The notes: a model not told the origin generated them from the sequence alone. 64,000 nt of DNA from DASPWW01 sp963841715 (GCA_963841715.1 CAWJDP010000001.1:310001-374000); one strand, 5' to 3'; shown: positions 15,570 through 24,108, numbered from the stretch's first letter. Numbers and translations: made by a program.

Positions 15570-15902
15570 ATGCCGATGGAGGCCGCACTGAAGGCGATCG
15601 CCGAGCCCCGCCGCCGCGAGATCCTGCGGCTGGTGCGGGAGAGCGAGCTCAGCGCCGGCGCAATCGCCGAGCACTTCGACGTCAGCCGTCCGGCGATCTC
15701 GCAGCACCTCGGGGTGCTCAAGGACGCGCGCCTGCTCGACGAGCGCCGCGATGGGGCGCGCCGCCTCTATCGCGCCCGGCCCGAGGGGATCGACGAGCTG
15801 CGCTCGTATCTCGAGGACTTCTGGGAGCGCGGGCTCGGGCGCCTCAAGCGCGAGGCCGAGAGGGAGCAGCGCGGCGGAAGGGCGAGGGCGAGTGCCAACT
15901 GA
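15570..15902 (+). CDS. ArsR/SmtB family winged-helix regulator
   Basis: 110 residues. The winged helix is clear: LKAIAEPRRREILRLVRESELSAGAIAEHFDVSRPAISQHLGVLKDARLLDERRDGARRLYRA. It has no obvious metal-binding CxC motif, so it is more likely of the type controlling an SRPBCC partner than a metal sensor. Its 3' end overlaps the SRPBCC gene by 11 bases, a common ArsR-SRPBCC pair. ATG 15570 was chosen because a dyad and a -10-like element lie immediately upstream. Longer readings through 14778 are antisense to the exported protein. Confidence 0.9.
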   Translation: MPMEAALKAIAEPRRREILRLVRESELSAGAIAEHFDVSRPAISQHLGVLKDARLLDERRDGARRLYRARPEGIDELRSYLEDFWERGLGRLKREAEREQRGGRARASAN

Positions 15903-16380
15903 GGAAGCCGGCTCGTCGTTTCCGTCGTCGACCGACCCCGTCGAGTGCGAGGTCAGGATCGCGGCGGCGCCGGAGACCGTGTTCCCGTTCTTCACCGATC
16001 CCGAGCTGATGACGCGATGGCAGGGCTCCGCCGCGACCCTCGACCCTCGACCGGGCGGCATCTACCGCGTCGATGTGATCGACGGGCACGTCGCGCGCGG
16101 CGAGTTCGTCGAGGTCGACCCGCCGCGCCGGGTTGTGTTCACCTTCGGCTGGGAGCCCGAGGGCGGGGGCGACCCGGTGTCGATCGAGGCCGGGTCGAGC
16201 ACGATCGAGATCGTCCTCACCCCGGACGGGGACGAGACGGTCGTGCGGTTGATCCACCGCGACCTTCCCGAGGCCGCCCGCGACGGCCATCGCATGGGCT
16301 GGGTGCACTACCTGGAGCGGCTCGCCGTCGCGGCGCCGGGCGGCGACCCGGGGCCCGACCGCGGCCTCGGGGAGGGCTGA
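15892..16380 (+). CDS. SRPBCC (AHSA1/START-like) domain protein
   Basis: 162 residues from GTG 15892. The fold is shown by VECEVRIAAAPETVFPFFTDPELMTRWQG (first strand and helix), then DPRPGGIYRVDVIDGHVARGEFVEVDPPRRVVFTFGWE, and TVVRLIHRDLP near the end. Members bind hydrophobic ligands in a helix-grip cavity; those next to ArsR genes are assumed to act together in ligand sensing or detoxification. Translation is probably coupled to arsR through the 11-base overlap. Confidence 0.88.
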   Translation: MPTEEAGSSFPSSTDPVECEVRIAAAPETVFPFFTDPELMTRWQGSAATLDPRPGGIYRVDVIDGHVARGEFVEVDPPRRVVFTFGWEPEGGGDPVSIEAGSSTIEIVLTPDGDETVVRLIHRDLPEAARDGHRMGWVHYLERLAVAAPGGDPGPDRGLGEG

Positions 16381-16419
16381 CCAACGTCGGAGTCAAGGAG
16401 AAAACTGAAAGGAGACGCA

Positions 16420-16800
16420 ATGGGTCAAGCGGTAGTCCACTTCGAGGTGCTCGGCAACGACGCCGACGCAACGCAGAAGTTCTACGGCGAGATGTTCGGC
16501 TGGAAGATCAACGCCGACAACGAGATGAACTACGGCCTGGTCGCCGGTGACGACAACAGCTCGCAGATGGGCAACGGGATCGGCGGCGGCATCGGGGGCG
16601 TCTCCGACGGCGCTCCGCCCTACTCGACGTTCTACGTCGCGGTTCCCGACGTCGGCGCGGCGCTCGACAAGGCCGAGAGCCTCGGCGGGAAGAAGATGTT
16701 CGGGCCTGAGACGGTGATGAACCAGATCGAGATCGGGCTCTTCGCCGACCCCGACGGCAGCATCGTCGGCGTCGTCAAGGACGCCGCCCCGCAAGGCTGA
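16420..16800 (+). CDS. VOC family (glyoxalase/dioxygenase-fold) protein
   Basis: 126 residues with a ribosome binding site AAAGGAGA (16407-16414). It begins MGQAVVHFEVLGNDADATQKFYGEMFGW, the standard VOC first half, and ends with EIGLFADPDGSIVGVVKD, which carries the usual 'DPdGn.igl' motif. VOC proteins bind a divalent metal between two beta-alpha-beta-beta-beta modules and act on varied small molecules; the substrate is unknown. It lies 39 bases after the SRPBCC gene, possibly in the same transcript, and is closed by a hairpin terminator. Confidence 0.9.
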   Translation: MGQAVVHFEVLGNDADATQKFYGEMFGWKINADNEMNYGLVAGDDNSSQMGNGIGGGIGGVSDGAPPYSTFYVAVPDVGAALDKAESLGGKKMFGPETVMNQIEIGLFADPDGSIVGVVKDAAPQG

Positions 16801-16823
16801 GCCGGACGACAGCCCGCTTGCGT

Positions 16824-16847
16824 GACGAGGCCCGTCGGGGCCTCGTC
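16824..16847 (+). terminator. Rho-independent-type terminator after VOC gene
   Basis: A perfect 10-bp stem, GACGAGGCCC with GGGCCTCGTC, and a GTCG loop, followed by CCGTTTCAT. It starts 24 bases after the VOC stop and separates that unit from corA. Confidence 0.75.
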
Positions 16848-16884
16848 CCGTTTCATCGGCAGGAGGACCGGGCGGGAACGGGAA

Positions 16885-17895
16885 ATGGGCACTCGGACCC
16901 ATGCCCCGAGGAGCGCCAACGTGATCGTCGACTGCGCCCACTACCGCGAGGGCAAGCGCCAACACGTCGGCGCGATCACGCCCGCGGAGGCAGCGGCGTG
17001 CGTCAAGGGGGAGGACGACTTCGTCTGGCTCGGGCTCTATGAGCCCGACGAGGCCGAGATGCGGAGCACCGCCGAGGCCTTCGACCTGCCGGAGCTGGCC
17101 GTCGAGGACGCGACGAACGCGCACCAGCGACCGAAGATGGAGGACTACCAGGGCTCCTACTTCATCGTCCTGCGCTCGGCCCGCTACAACGACGACAAAG
17201 AGGAGGTCGAGTTCGGCGAGATCAACATCTTCGCCGGGCCGGGCTACCTGATCTCGGTCCGCCACGGCGAGGCCGCTGGGCTGAACCCGGCGCGCCGCAG
17301 GCTCGAGGAGCGGCCTGAGCTGTTGCGCGAGGGCGCTGCGGCTGCTGTATGGGCGATCCTCGACCAGGTCGTCGACGGATATGGGCCCGTTGTCGAGGGG
17401 CTGGAGAACGACATCGAGGAGGTCGAGCAGGACATCTTCGACCGCGAGTCCGATGCGACCGAGCGGATCTACTTCCTCAAGCGCGAGGTGATCGAGTTCC
17501 ACCACGCGGTCCAGCCGCTGCTTACGCCGCTCGAGCAGCTCGAGCGGGGAACCGACAGCACCGAGATGTCGACCGAGCTGCGTGGCTTCTTCCGTGATGT
17601 CGCCGACCACGCGCGCCGCGCCGACGATCAGCTGATGGGTCAGCGTGAGCTGCTGACGAGCGTGCTCGAGGCCAACCTGGCGTTGCTCAGCGTGCGCCAG
17701 AACGAGGTCGTGAGGACGATCTCCGCCTACGCGGCGATCATCGCCGTGCCGACGTTCATCGCCAGCGTCTACGGGATGAACTTCGAGTACATGCCGGAGT
17801 TGAGGGTCCACCTCGGCTACCCGCTCTGCCTCGCGGTGATGGCGATCGCGGTTGTCGTGCTGCACCGGTTCTTCCGAAGAATCGATTGGCTTTAG
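16885..17895 (+). CDS. corA: CorA family magnesium/cobalt transport protein
   Basis: 336 residues. A long cytoplasmic N-domain (FVWLGLYEPDEAEMRSTAEAF; LAVEDATNAHQRPKMEDYQG) is followed by two C-terminal transmembrane helices with the selectivity motif YGMNFEYMPEL between them. The tail ends RFFRRIDWL, like the basic end of CorA. It forms a pentameric channel for Mg2+ (or Co2+/Zn2+) uptake. ATG 16885 is preferred: the in-frame GTG at 16822 lies on the terminator of the previous gene. Another possible start is GTG 16921. Confidence 0.93.
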   Translation: MGTRTHAPRSANVIVDCAHYREGKRQHVGAITPAEAAACVKGEDDFVWLGLYEPDEAEMRSTAEAFDLPELAVEDATNAHQRPKMEDYQGSYFIVLRSARYNDDKEEVEFGEINIFAGPGYLISVRHGEAAGLNPARRRLEERPELLREGAAAAVWAILDQVVDGYGPVVEGLENDIEEVEQDIFDRESDATERIYFLKREVIEFHHAVQPLLTPLEQLERGTDSTEMSTELRGFFRDVADHARRADDQLMGQRELLTSVLEANLALLSVRQNEVVRTISAYAAIIAVPTFIASVYGMNFEYMPELRVHLGYPLCLAVMAIAVVVLHRFFRRIDWL

Positions 17896-17957
17896 CCGGG
17901 CCGCGCCGAAACCGGGCGCGGGATCGATCTCGACGAGCGCCGCGCCGGCGGTCGCCG

Positions 17958-18101
17958 CTAGCTCGATCCTCGGTCACGCCGCCGGGCGCGGGCGGCCTCG
18001 AGCAGCGCGGCCGAGAAGTCGAGTCCGAAGGCGACGAACCGTCCCACGGGCCCGCTGACGAGCCACGCCAGGACCCGGTCACTAAGGTTGGGCGTGCCCA
18101 T
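17958..18101 (-). CDS. 47-residue conserved-looking small protein, divergent from tig
   Basis: From ATG 18101 the product reads MGTPNLSDRVLAWLVSGPVG, then RFVAFGLDFSAALLEAARAR and ends in basic residues. An amphipathic/hydrophobic helix (LSDRVLAWLV) precedes a second (FVAFGLDFSAALLEAA). Codon use is strongly GC-third-position biased along its whole length, as in the real genes here and unlike a shadow frame. Its start codon overlaps that of trigger factor on the other strand (CATG, 18099-18102), so both mRNAs would be nearly leaderless. Similar 45-60-residue proteins seem familiar from related genomes, but I cannot name a family. Confidence 0.55.
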   Translation of the reverse strand: MGTPNLSDRVLAWLVSGPVGRFVAFGLDFSAALLEAARARRRDRGSS

Positions 18102-19479
18102 GAAGACGAACCTAACCGAGCTTCCGGAGTCGCGGGTCCGCGTCGACGTCGACGTCGACGCCGAGGATCTCGACCGCCGGATGAAGCGCACCGCGGCCGA
18201 CCTCGGCCGCGAGCTGAAGATCCCCGGCTTCCGCAAGGGCAAGGTCCCGGCCGAGATCGTGCTCCAGCGCGTCGGTCGCGAGGCCGTCGTCGAGCAGACG
18301 CTTCGCGACGCGCTCCCCGAGTGGTACGAGCGCGCGCTGCTCGACACCGGGGTGAGCCCGATCGGTGACCCGAAGCTCGACGTCAGCGCGCTGCCGGAGG
18401 ACGGGGGTCAGCTCAGCTTCACGATCGAGGTCGCGGTCCGCCCGACCGCGAAGCTCGGCGACTACGAGGGGCTCGAGGTCGGCAGGGCCGAGATCGAGGT
18501 CCCCGACGGCGCCGTCGACGACGAGCTCGAGGGCCTGCGCGAGCGCTTTGCGAGCCTGAAGCCGGTCGAGCGCGAGGCGGCGCAGGGCGACTACATGCTG
18601 ATCGACTACGTCGGGACCGTCGACGGCGAGCAGATAGAGGGCGGCGAGGCGCGTGACTTCATGCTCGAGCTCGGCGCCGAGGGCGTGCTCGAGGGCTTCG
18701 AGGAGGCACTGAGCGGGGCCAGGGCCGGGGACGAGCGGAAGGTCGAGGTCACCTTCCCCGACGACTATCGGCCCGAATCCCTCGCCGGCAACGACGCCGT
18801 ATTCGAGGTCACGGTGAAGGAGGTGCGCGAGAAGGAGCTCCCGGAGCTCGACGACGAGTTCGCGACGCAGGCTTCCGAGTTCGACACGCTCGACGAGCTC
18901 CGTGACGACATCGAGGGCAAGATCGAGCACGCGCTCGGCCACCGCGTCGAGGACCAGTTCCGCGAGGCGGCGGTCGACGCCGCGGTCGAGCAGGCCGAGG
19001 TCGAGGTTCCCGGCGACGTCGTCACCGCGCGGGCGAGCGAGATGTGGGAGCGGGTTCAGCGCCAGCTCCAGGGCCAGGGGATCGACCCCGCGAGCTACCT
19101 GAAGATGCAGGACCGGACGGGCGAGCAGATGGTCGAGGAGGCAAAGCCCGAGGCCGAGCGGACGCTGAAGCGCGAGGCGGTGCTGACGGCCGTCGCGGAG
19201 GAGGCCGGAGTCGAGGTCACCGAGGCGGAGATGCTCGACGCGCTCCGGCCCGCGGCCGAGGCCGAGGAGACGAAGCCTGAGCGGGTCCTGGAGCGGCTTC
19301 GATCCTCGGGGCGCGAGGCGCTGCTCGTCGAGGACCTGCGGATGCGGAAGGCCGTTGACGCGATCGCTTCGACCGCGAAGCCGATCCCGCTCGAGCAGGC
19401 GGAGGCGCGCGAGAAGATCTGGACTCCGGAGAAGGAAGAGGAGCAGAAGGGCGAGCTGTGGACGCCCGGGAGCGACTGA
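18100..19479 (+). CDS. tig: Trigger factor, ribosome-associated chaperone and prolyl isomerase
   Basis: 459 residues. The N-terminal ribosome-binding domain carries KIPGFRKGKVPAEIV, matching the trigger-factor signature GFRxGKxP. The FKBP-type isomerase domain (~150-235) reads REAAQGDYMLIDYVGTVDGE and FEEALSGARAGDERKVEVTFPDDY. The C-terminal arm domain follows, with an acidic Glu-rich tail. It binds ribosomal protein L23 at the exit tunnel and shields nascent chains. ATG 18100 fits the alignment; a TAAGGT element at 18083-18088 implies a leader of only a few bases. The clpP-clpX neighbourhood is the classical arrangement. Confidence 0.96.
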   Translation: MKTNLTELPESRVRVDVDVDAEDLDRRMKRTAADLGRELKIPGFRKGKVPAEIVLQRVGREAVVEQTLRDALPEWYERALLDTGVSPIGDPKLDVSALPEDGGQLSFTIEVAVRPTAKLGDYEGLEVGRAEIEVPDGAVDDELEGLRERFASLKPVEREAAQGDYMLIDYVGTVDGEQIEGGEARDFMLELGAEGVLEGFEEALSGARAGDERKVEVTFPDDYRPESLAGNDAVFEVTVKEVREKELPELDDEFATQASEFDTLDELRDDIEGKIEHALGHRVEDQFREAAVDAAVEQAEVEVPGDVVTARASEMWERVQRQLQGQGIDPASYLKMQDRTGEQMVEEAKPEAERTLKREAVLTAVAEEAGVEVTEAEMLDALRPAAEAEETKPERVLERLRSSGREALLVEDLRMRKAVDAIASTAKPIPLEQAEAREKIWTPEKEEEQKGELWTPGSD

Positions 19480-19489
19480 CGGCCTCCGC

Positions 19490-19495
19490 TAGACT
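19490..19495 (+). promoter_or_regulatory. -10 element of clpP
   Basis: TAGACT sits 9 bases before the clpP ATG, so transcription should begin about 3 bases upstream of the start codon. No clear -35 hexamer is visible in the 3' end of tig. Confidence 0.45.
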
Positions 19496-19504
19496 GGCCC
19501 GCCG

Positions 19505-20089
<585 letters not shown>

Positions 20090-20114
20090 GGCTTCGGTCC
20101 CGGGGGGAGGGGCG

Positions 20115-20999
20115 ATGAGACGGCGAGCGGGGGGGACGGCGGTTGCGGGGATGGCGCTGATCGCGCTTCTGCTCGCGACGGGAGCCCAGGCGCGCAAGAT
20201 CAACGTCCATCCCGGCAAGCGCGCGATTCAGAGAGCTCTCGGCCGCGCCCACGGCGGCGACGCGCTGCGAATCCACAGGGGCCACTACAGGGGCGGGCTG
20301 AAGATCGAGAAGAAGGTGAGGCTGGTCGGGGCCGGCAAGAAGCGTCCGGTGATCGACGGGCGCTGCGCAGTCAACAACACGGTCCGGGTCGAGAAGGCCG
20401 GTGTCCTCCTCGACCACCTCAAGGTCGTCGGCGCCGACAAGGGTCACGGCCAGTTCCCGTCCGAGGTCTTCTACTTCGGGATCGCATCCGGGACCGCGAA
20501 GGACCTCTTCGTCGAGGACACCTGTGACGCTGAGTACGGGATCAACATCTTCCAGAGCGGCCACCTGACGCTGAAGGGCGACGACGCACAGGGCTTCCGC
20601 GACTCCGGCTACTACATCGGCGGGATCACGAACACCGGCGGCGAGCCGCTGCTGCTCAGCCAGAGCACGGCCGAGAACAACAACCGCGGGGTGATCGTCG
20701 AGGACTCGGCGGGCGGCGACATCCGCCTCGACCAGAACACGCTCGAGGACAACACCGGCCAGGGAGAGTTCGAGCCGACCGGGATCTTCCTCAACAACAG
20801 CGACGGGGTTCGGATCGCGGTCAACGCCCTGCGTCACAACGGGATCGGGATCCACCTCAGCCCGAACTCCGACAACAACACGCTGTACCGGAACGCCTCC
20901 GAGGCCGAGAACCCCGCCGTCTTCAACGAGGGGACCGGCAACTGCGGCTCGCAGAACGCGTTCGACACGATCACCGGGAACCCGCTGATCGACTGCTGA
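20115..20999 (+). CDS. Exported right-handed beta-helix (NosD-like) protein
   Basis: 294 residues. A signal peptide (AGGTAVAGMALIALLLATGAQA form) precedes INVHPGKRAIQRALGRAHGGDALRIHRGHY, the usual opening of NosD/pectate-lyase-like helices. Repeats rich in Asn and Gly follow (STAENNNRGVIVED, LDQNTLEDNTGQG, LRHNGIGIHLSPNSDNNTLYRN). These right-handed parallel beta-helix coils are typical of carbohydrate-binding or -cleaving exported proteins. No catalytic Asp pair can be assigned. Its placement between clpP and clpX is unusual and probably reflects an insertion into an ancestral tig-clpP-clpX cluster. Confidence 0.85.
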   Translation: MRRRAGGTAVAGMALIALLLATGAQARKINVHPGKRAIQRALGRAHGGDALRIHRGHYRGGLKIEKKVRLVGAGKKRPVIDGRCAVNNTVRVEKAGVLLDHLKVVGADKGHGQFPSEVFYFGIASGTAKDLFVEDTCDAEYGINIFQSGHLTLKGDDAQGFRDSGYYIGGITNTGGEPLLLSQSTAENNNRGVIVEDSAGGDIRLDQNTLEDNTGQGEFEPTGIFLNNSDGVRIAVNALRHNGIGIHLSPNSDNNTLYRNASEAENPAVFNEGTGNCGSQNAFDTITGNPLIDC

Positions 21000-21052
21000 A
21001 CCGGGCCGGGAAGGGACCGGGCGGGCGACGGCGTAAGAGACCATTAACACGC

Positions 21053-21071
21053 ACCTGCCTGCCAAGCAGGT
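21053..21071. promoter_or_regulatory. Hairpin/inverted repeat upstream of clpX
   Basis: ACCTGC (21053-21058) and GCAGGT (21066-21071) form a 6-bp stem around a 7-base loop in the 141-bp gap before clpX. It could be a terminator of the beta-helix gene or a regulator binding site. It does not match the ClgR-type site known to me. Confidence 0.3.
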
Positions 21072-21140
21072 CGGCCCGCGGGCGTCCCCTAAGCTTTCCG
21101 GACGCGGACAGCGGGCAGCAGTCCCCGGAAGGAGAACCGC

Positions 21141-22430
21141 GTGGCGCGTCCCACCGAATCCAACGAGCAGCTCCTGTGCAGCTTCTGCGGCAAGTCGCAA
21201 CGCCAGGTGAAAAAGCTGATCGCCGGACCCGGCGTCTACATCTGTGACGAGTGCATCGACCTCTGCAACGAGATCATCGATGAGGAGCTGACCGCTCCGC
21301 CCACGTTCGAGCTCGAGAACCTTCCAAAGCCCCGCGAGATCTACGACGTCCTGAACGAGTACGTCGTCGGGCAGGAGACCGCGAAGCGCGCGCTCTCGGT
21401 CGCCGTCTACAACCACTACAAGCGTGTGCAGATCACGAATGGGGACGGCGGTGACGATGGCGACATCGAGCTGCAGAAGTCGAACATCATGCTGCTCGGC
21501 CCGACGGGCTGCGGCAAGACGCTGCTCGCCCAGACGCTGGCGCGAATCCTCAACGTCCCGTTCGCGATCGCCGACGCCACGGCGCTGACCGAGGCGGGCT
21601 ATGTCGGCGAGGACGTCGAGAACATCCTCCTGAAGCTGATTCAGGCCGCGGACTTCGACGTCAAGAAGGCTGAGACGGGGATCATCTACATCGACGAGAT
21701 CGACAAGATCGCCCGCAAGGCGGACAACCCGTCGATCACCCGCGACGTCTCGGGCGAGGGGGTCCAGCAGGCGCTGCTGAAGATCCTCGAGGGGACGACC
21801 GCGTCCGTTCCCCCGCAGGGCGGCCGCAAGCATCCCCACCAGGAGTTCCTGACGATTGACACGACGAACGTCCTGTTCGTGTGCGGCGGCTCGTTCGCCG
21901 AGCTCGACAAGGTGATCGAGAAGCGGATCGGCCACAAGGGCGTCGGGTTCGGAGCCAACGTGTCCTCGCGCAGCAACAAGGACACGGGGGAGATGTTCGA
22001 GCGCGTGCTCCCCGAGGACCTGATGGAGTATGGCCTGATCCCGGAGTTCATCGGCCGGCTCCCCGTCGTCTCGGCGATCCACCAGCTGACGCGCGAGGAC
22101 CTGGTCACGATCCTGACCGAGCCCAAGAACGCGCTCACGCGCCAGTTCATGCGCTTCTTCGAGTTCGACGACATCGAGCTCGTGTTCGCGCCCGACTCGC
22201 TCGGCGCGATCGCCGACCGCGCGCTCGAGCGCGAGACGGGCGCCCGCGGGCTGCGCTCGATCCTCGAGGAGACGCTGATGGACGTCCAGTTCGAGCTCCC
22301 CTCGCGCGCCGACGTCCGCAAGTGCGTCGTCACCAGGGAGACAATCGACAAGGGCCTCAAGCCGACGCTCGTCACCGAGGCGGCGACGATCACCGGCGAC
22401 GATGCCGACGCGCTCGAGGAGTCGGCCTAG
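21141..22430 (+). CDS. clpX: ATP-dependent Clp protease ATP-binding subunit ClpX
   Basis: 429 residues. The N-terminal zinc-binding domain (CSFCGKSQ ... CDECIDLC) recognises substrates and adaptors. The AAA+ core has Walker A GPTGCGKT (~118-126), Walker B IYIDEIDKI (~180) and sensor/arginine-finger segments (LIPEFIGRLPVV; ARGLRSILEE). A loop with IGF-like sequence KGVGFGANV contacts ClpP. ClpX unfolds proteins and feeds them to ClpP. Start GTG 21141 has AAGGAGAA upstream (21129-21136). Confidence 0.97.
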   Translation: MARPTESNEQLLCSFCGKSQRQVKKLIAGPGVYICDECIDLCNEIIDEELTAPPTFELENLPKPREIYDVLNEYVVGQETAKRALSVAVYNHYKRVQITNGDGGDDGDIELQKSNIMLLGPTGCGKTLLAQTLARILNVPFAIADATALTEAGYVGEDVENILLKLIQAADFDVKKAETGIIYIDEIDKIARKADNPSITRDVSGEGVQQALLKILEGTTASVPPQGGRKHPHQEFLTIDTTNVLFVCGGSFAELDKVIEKRIGHKGVGFGANVSSRSNKDTGEMFERVLPEDLMEYGLIPEFIGRLPVVSAIHQLTREDLVTILTEPKNALTRQFMRFFEFDDIELVFAPDSLGAIADRALERETGARGLRSILEETLMDVQFELPSRADVRKCVVTRETIDKGLKPTLVTEAATITGDDADALEESA

Positions 22431-22440
22431 CTGTAGCCGG

Positions 22441-22920
22441 TTAGCGCGCGGCGGATACCGACGCGGTCCATGACTGGATCCCGGTCTCGCAGCCGGTCGC
22501 GCTCGCGGTCCCGCCGCCGGTGGCGATCGGAATCGTCCCCGTCACCTCGATGTTGCCCGACGCGGAGCTCGCGCCGCTGAGCCTGCCGAGCAGCGACGCC
22601 GTGCCGCCGGTCGGGAAGGTGGTGATCGAGTTGAACGACCCCTTCTTCAGCTTCGATCCCGACTGGAACCCAGCGCTGATCGTGTGCGGCCCGTCGTCAC
22701 ACGCGATCGGGAGGTGGAGGAACGTGAACCCCTTGGCCTTCTTCTTGCCGTGCTTGTTCTTGACGACATTGAACGTGACCGAGGCCCCGGGAGCGGCGTC
22801 GAAGGCGCCGGCGTAGGACCTCGTCTTTGCCCCCGCCGCCACGGGCACGAGCGTCGCGGCGAGCATCAGCGCCGCGAGCCCCGTCACGGCCCGGCGACTC
22901 AGGAGCGCGCCGCTGTCCAT
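22441..22920 (-). CDS. Exported beta-rich protein, tandem paralogue C
   Basis: 159 residues from ATG 22920. The signal peptide is VTGLAALMLAATLVPVAAGA. The mature part has alternating polar strands (SVTFNVVKNKHGKKKAKGFTF), a mid-chain Cys (LPIACDDG) and a C-terminal Cys-Trp motif (GCETGIQSWTAS). The two adjacent proteins share the Lys-rich 'FKLVK' strand, the mid Cys and the final 'C-x-TG-x(3)-W-x-A' pattern. They form a small exported family, probably beta-sandwiches with one disulfide. Function unknown. It overlaps the 3' end of paralogue B by 22 bases. Confidence 0.75.
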   Translation of the reverse strand: MDSGALLSRRAVTGLAALMLAATLVPVAAGAKTRSYAGAFDAAPGASVTFNVVKNKHGKKKAKGFTFLHLPIACDDGPHTISAGFQSGSKLKKGSFNSITTFPTGGTASLLGRLSGASSASGNIEVTGTIPIATGGGTASATGCETGIQSWTASVSAAR

Positions 22921-23423
22921 GACCTCTTCCCCGTGTGGCAGTTGAGCCCGACCCCGCTGTTCGTCGGCGCCGAGCCGAACACGCGGAGGCTGCCGAAAGC
23001 GTGGCGACGGTTGCGGGTCAACTGCGCGCGAATCTTCAGCGTGCTGCCCTCGGGGTTGCCACGCCCCTTGTGCTGCGCGACGACGTGGAACTTCCCCTTC
23101 TTGCTGACGTCGACGGGGAAGCTCAGCCGCCCGAACGTCGTCCCGGACTCGTTGTCGCACAGGATCGGTACGCCCTCGAAGTGAACGTCGGTCGCGCGGG
23201 TCCTGCCACGGGACTTGACGAGCTTGAACCCGATCGTCCCGGCTGGCTCGACGGTCCCCGATAGGCGCTTCCTCGACGCCGCCGCGCTCGGCGCGAGGGC
23301 GAGCGATACCGCGACCAGCAGCGCGAGGGTTATCGTCGCTCGTCTACGCAGAGGCCGACCAGTCGAGCGTGCCGGTGTCGCAGTCCGTTCCGGGATTCCC
23401 TGACGGCTGGATCGGCACGGCAC
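22899..23423 (-). CDS. Exported beta-rich protein, tandem paralogue B
   Basis: 174 residues from ATG 23423, but the N-terminus is uncertain. The signal-peptide core TITLALLVAVSLALAPSAAA begins ~30 residues later, and the extra stretch overlaps paralogue A by 80 bases. A CTG at 23351 (LRRRATITL), five bases before the stop of paralogue A, would give a normal signal peptide but is a rare start with no Shine-Dalgarno sequence. The mature domain has TIGFKLVKSRGRTRATDVHF, mid Cys (VPILCDNE), RLSFPVDVSKKGKFHV, FGSLRVFGSAP and the closing NCHTGKRSWTAA. It is a clear homologue of paralogue A. Confidence 0.72.
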   Translation of the reverse strand: MPCRSSRQGIPERTATPARSTGRPLRRRATITLALLVAVSLALAPSAAASRKRLSGTVEPAGTIGFKLVKSRGRTRATDVHFEGVPILCDNESGTTFGRLSFPVDVSKKGKFHVVAQHKGRGNPEGSTLKIRAQLTRNRRHAFGSLRVFGSAPTNSGVGLNCHTGKRSWTAARS

Positions 23424-23790
23424 CGAAGACGCGGATTGTGCCCGAGGCGCGCTTGTTCTTGCTCTTCACGGTTCCGACGATGTTCAGGTCGCTGTTGTTG
23501 AACGTCCCTGCCGCGGTGAACTGCTTGTTCGTCACCGGGACTGAGAAGTTAAGCGCCCCGAATGTCTTGTGAACGCCGTCGGCGCACGTCATCCGAACGT
23601 TCTTGAAGAACAGGTCCCTGACGCTCGTCGCCCCGCTCTTCTTCACGAGCTTGAACTTGATGCTCCCGACGTTCAGCTTCTTGCTCCCCGCCGGGTGAAC
23701 GTGGCCGCTGAGCTTCTTCGTCGACGCGATGGCCTGACCCGGCAGCGCCAGAATGGCAGCGACGATCAGCGGCGCGATGATTCTCTTCAA
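23344..23790 (-). CDS. Exported beta-rich protein, tandem paralogue A
   Basis: 148 residues from TTG 23790. The signal peptide is IIAPLIVAAILALPGQAIA. The domain reads SGHVHPAGSKKLNVGSIKF, KLVKKSGATSVRDLFF, mid Cys (VRMTCADG), FGALNFSVPVTNKQFTAAG, SGTIRVFGAVP, and closes CDTGTLDWSA. It is the best-preserved member of the tandem set. Its start overlaps the stop of the upstream fragment (TTGA), so the cluster is likely one transcript with coupled translation. Function unknown; the Lys-rich strands suggest binding to anionic surface polymers, which is speculation. Confidence 0.78.
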   Translation of the reverse strand: MKRIIAPLIVAAILALPGQAIASTKKLSGHVHPAGSKKLNVGSIKFKLVKKSGATSVRDLFFKNVRMTCADGVHKTFGALNFSVPVTNKQFTAAGTFNNSDLNIVGTVKSKNKRASGTIRVFGAVPIQPSGNPGTDCDTGTLDWSASA

Positions 23791-24017
23791 GAGGAGCCTC
23801 CCCGCACAGGAACGTTTACGCCGGGAATCGTATCGCGCGCCTCACCGGCGAGTACTCTCGGCGATCGCACGCGATCGACGGTCCAGAGCATCGTCCCGCC
23901 GTCGCATCTGGCCTGAGTCCCGAGCGTGGTCGAGTAGGTGCCGTGCATCCGCAGCGCGCCCTTGGCGTCGACCGGCGAGACCTGGTTCTTCCGGGTCAGG
24001 CTTCCGTTGATGTCCAA
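23787..24017 (-). pseudogene. C-terminal fragment of a fourth tandem exported paralogue
   Basis: The 76-residue frame (from TTG 24017) matches only the last third of its neighbours: DINGSLTRKNQVSPVDAKGALRM corresponds to the 'SG.i.v.G' strand, and CDGGTMLWTVDR to the closing Cys-TG-x-x-x-W motif. There is no signal peptide, and an in-frame TGA immediately precedes the TTG. It is followed by ~25 extra residues. Its stop overlaps the start of paralogue A, so it sits in the same transcript. Best read as a truncated copy; a short functional cytoplasmic form cannot be excluded. Confidence 0.5.
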
Positions 24018-24108
24018 TCACTCCCGAGATCACGATTCTTCTCAGCACCCGGTCCTCTCCCCGGACGTCGCGAGAGGATTGCAAGCGGGCCCAACTAACA
24101 TCGCGCCG

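Noticed and set aside
16822..16884. Longer corA N-terminus from GTG 16822
   Set aside because: The codon lies at a hairpin terminator, and the added residues (PVGASSRFIGRRTGRERE) are not like CorA.
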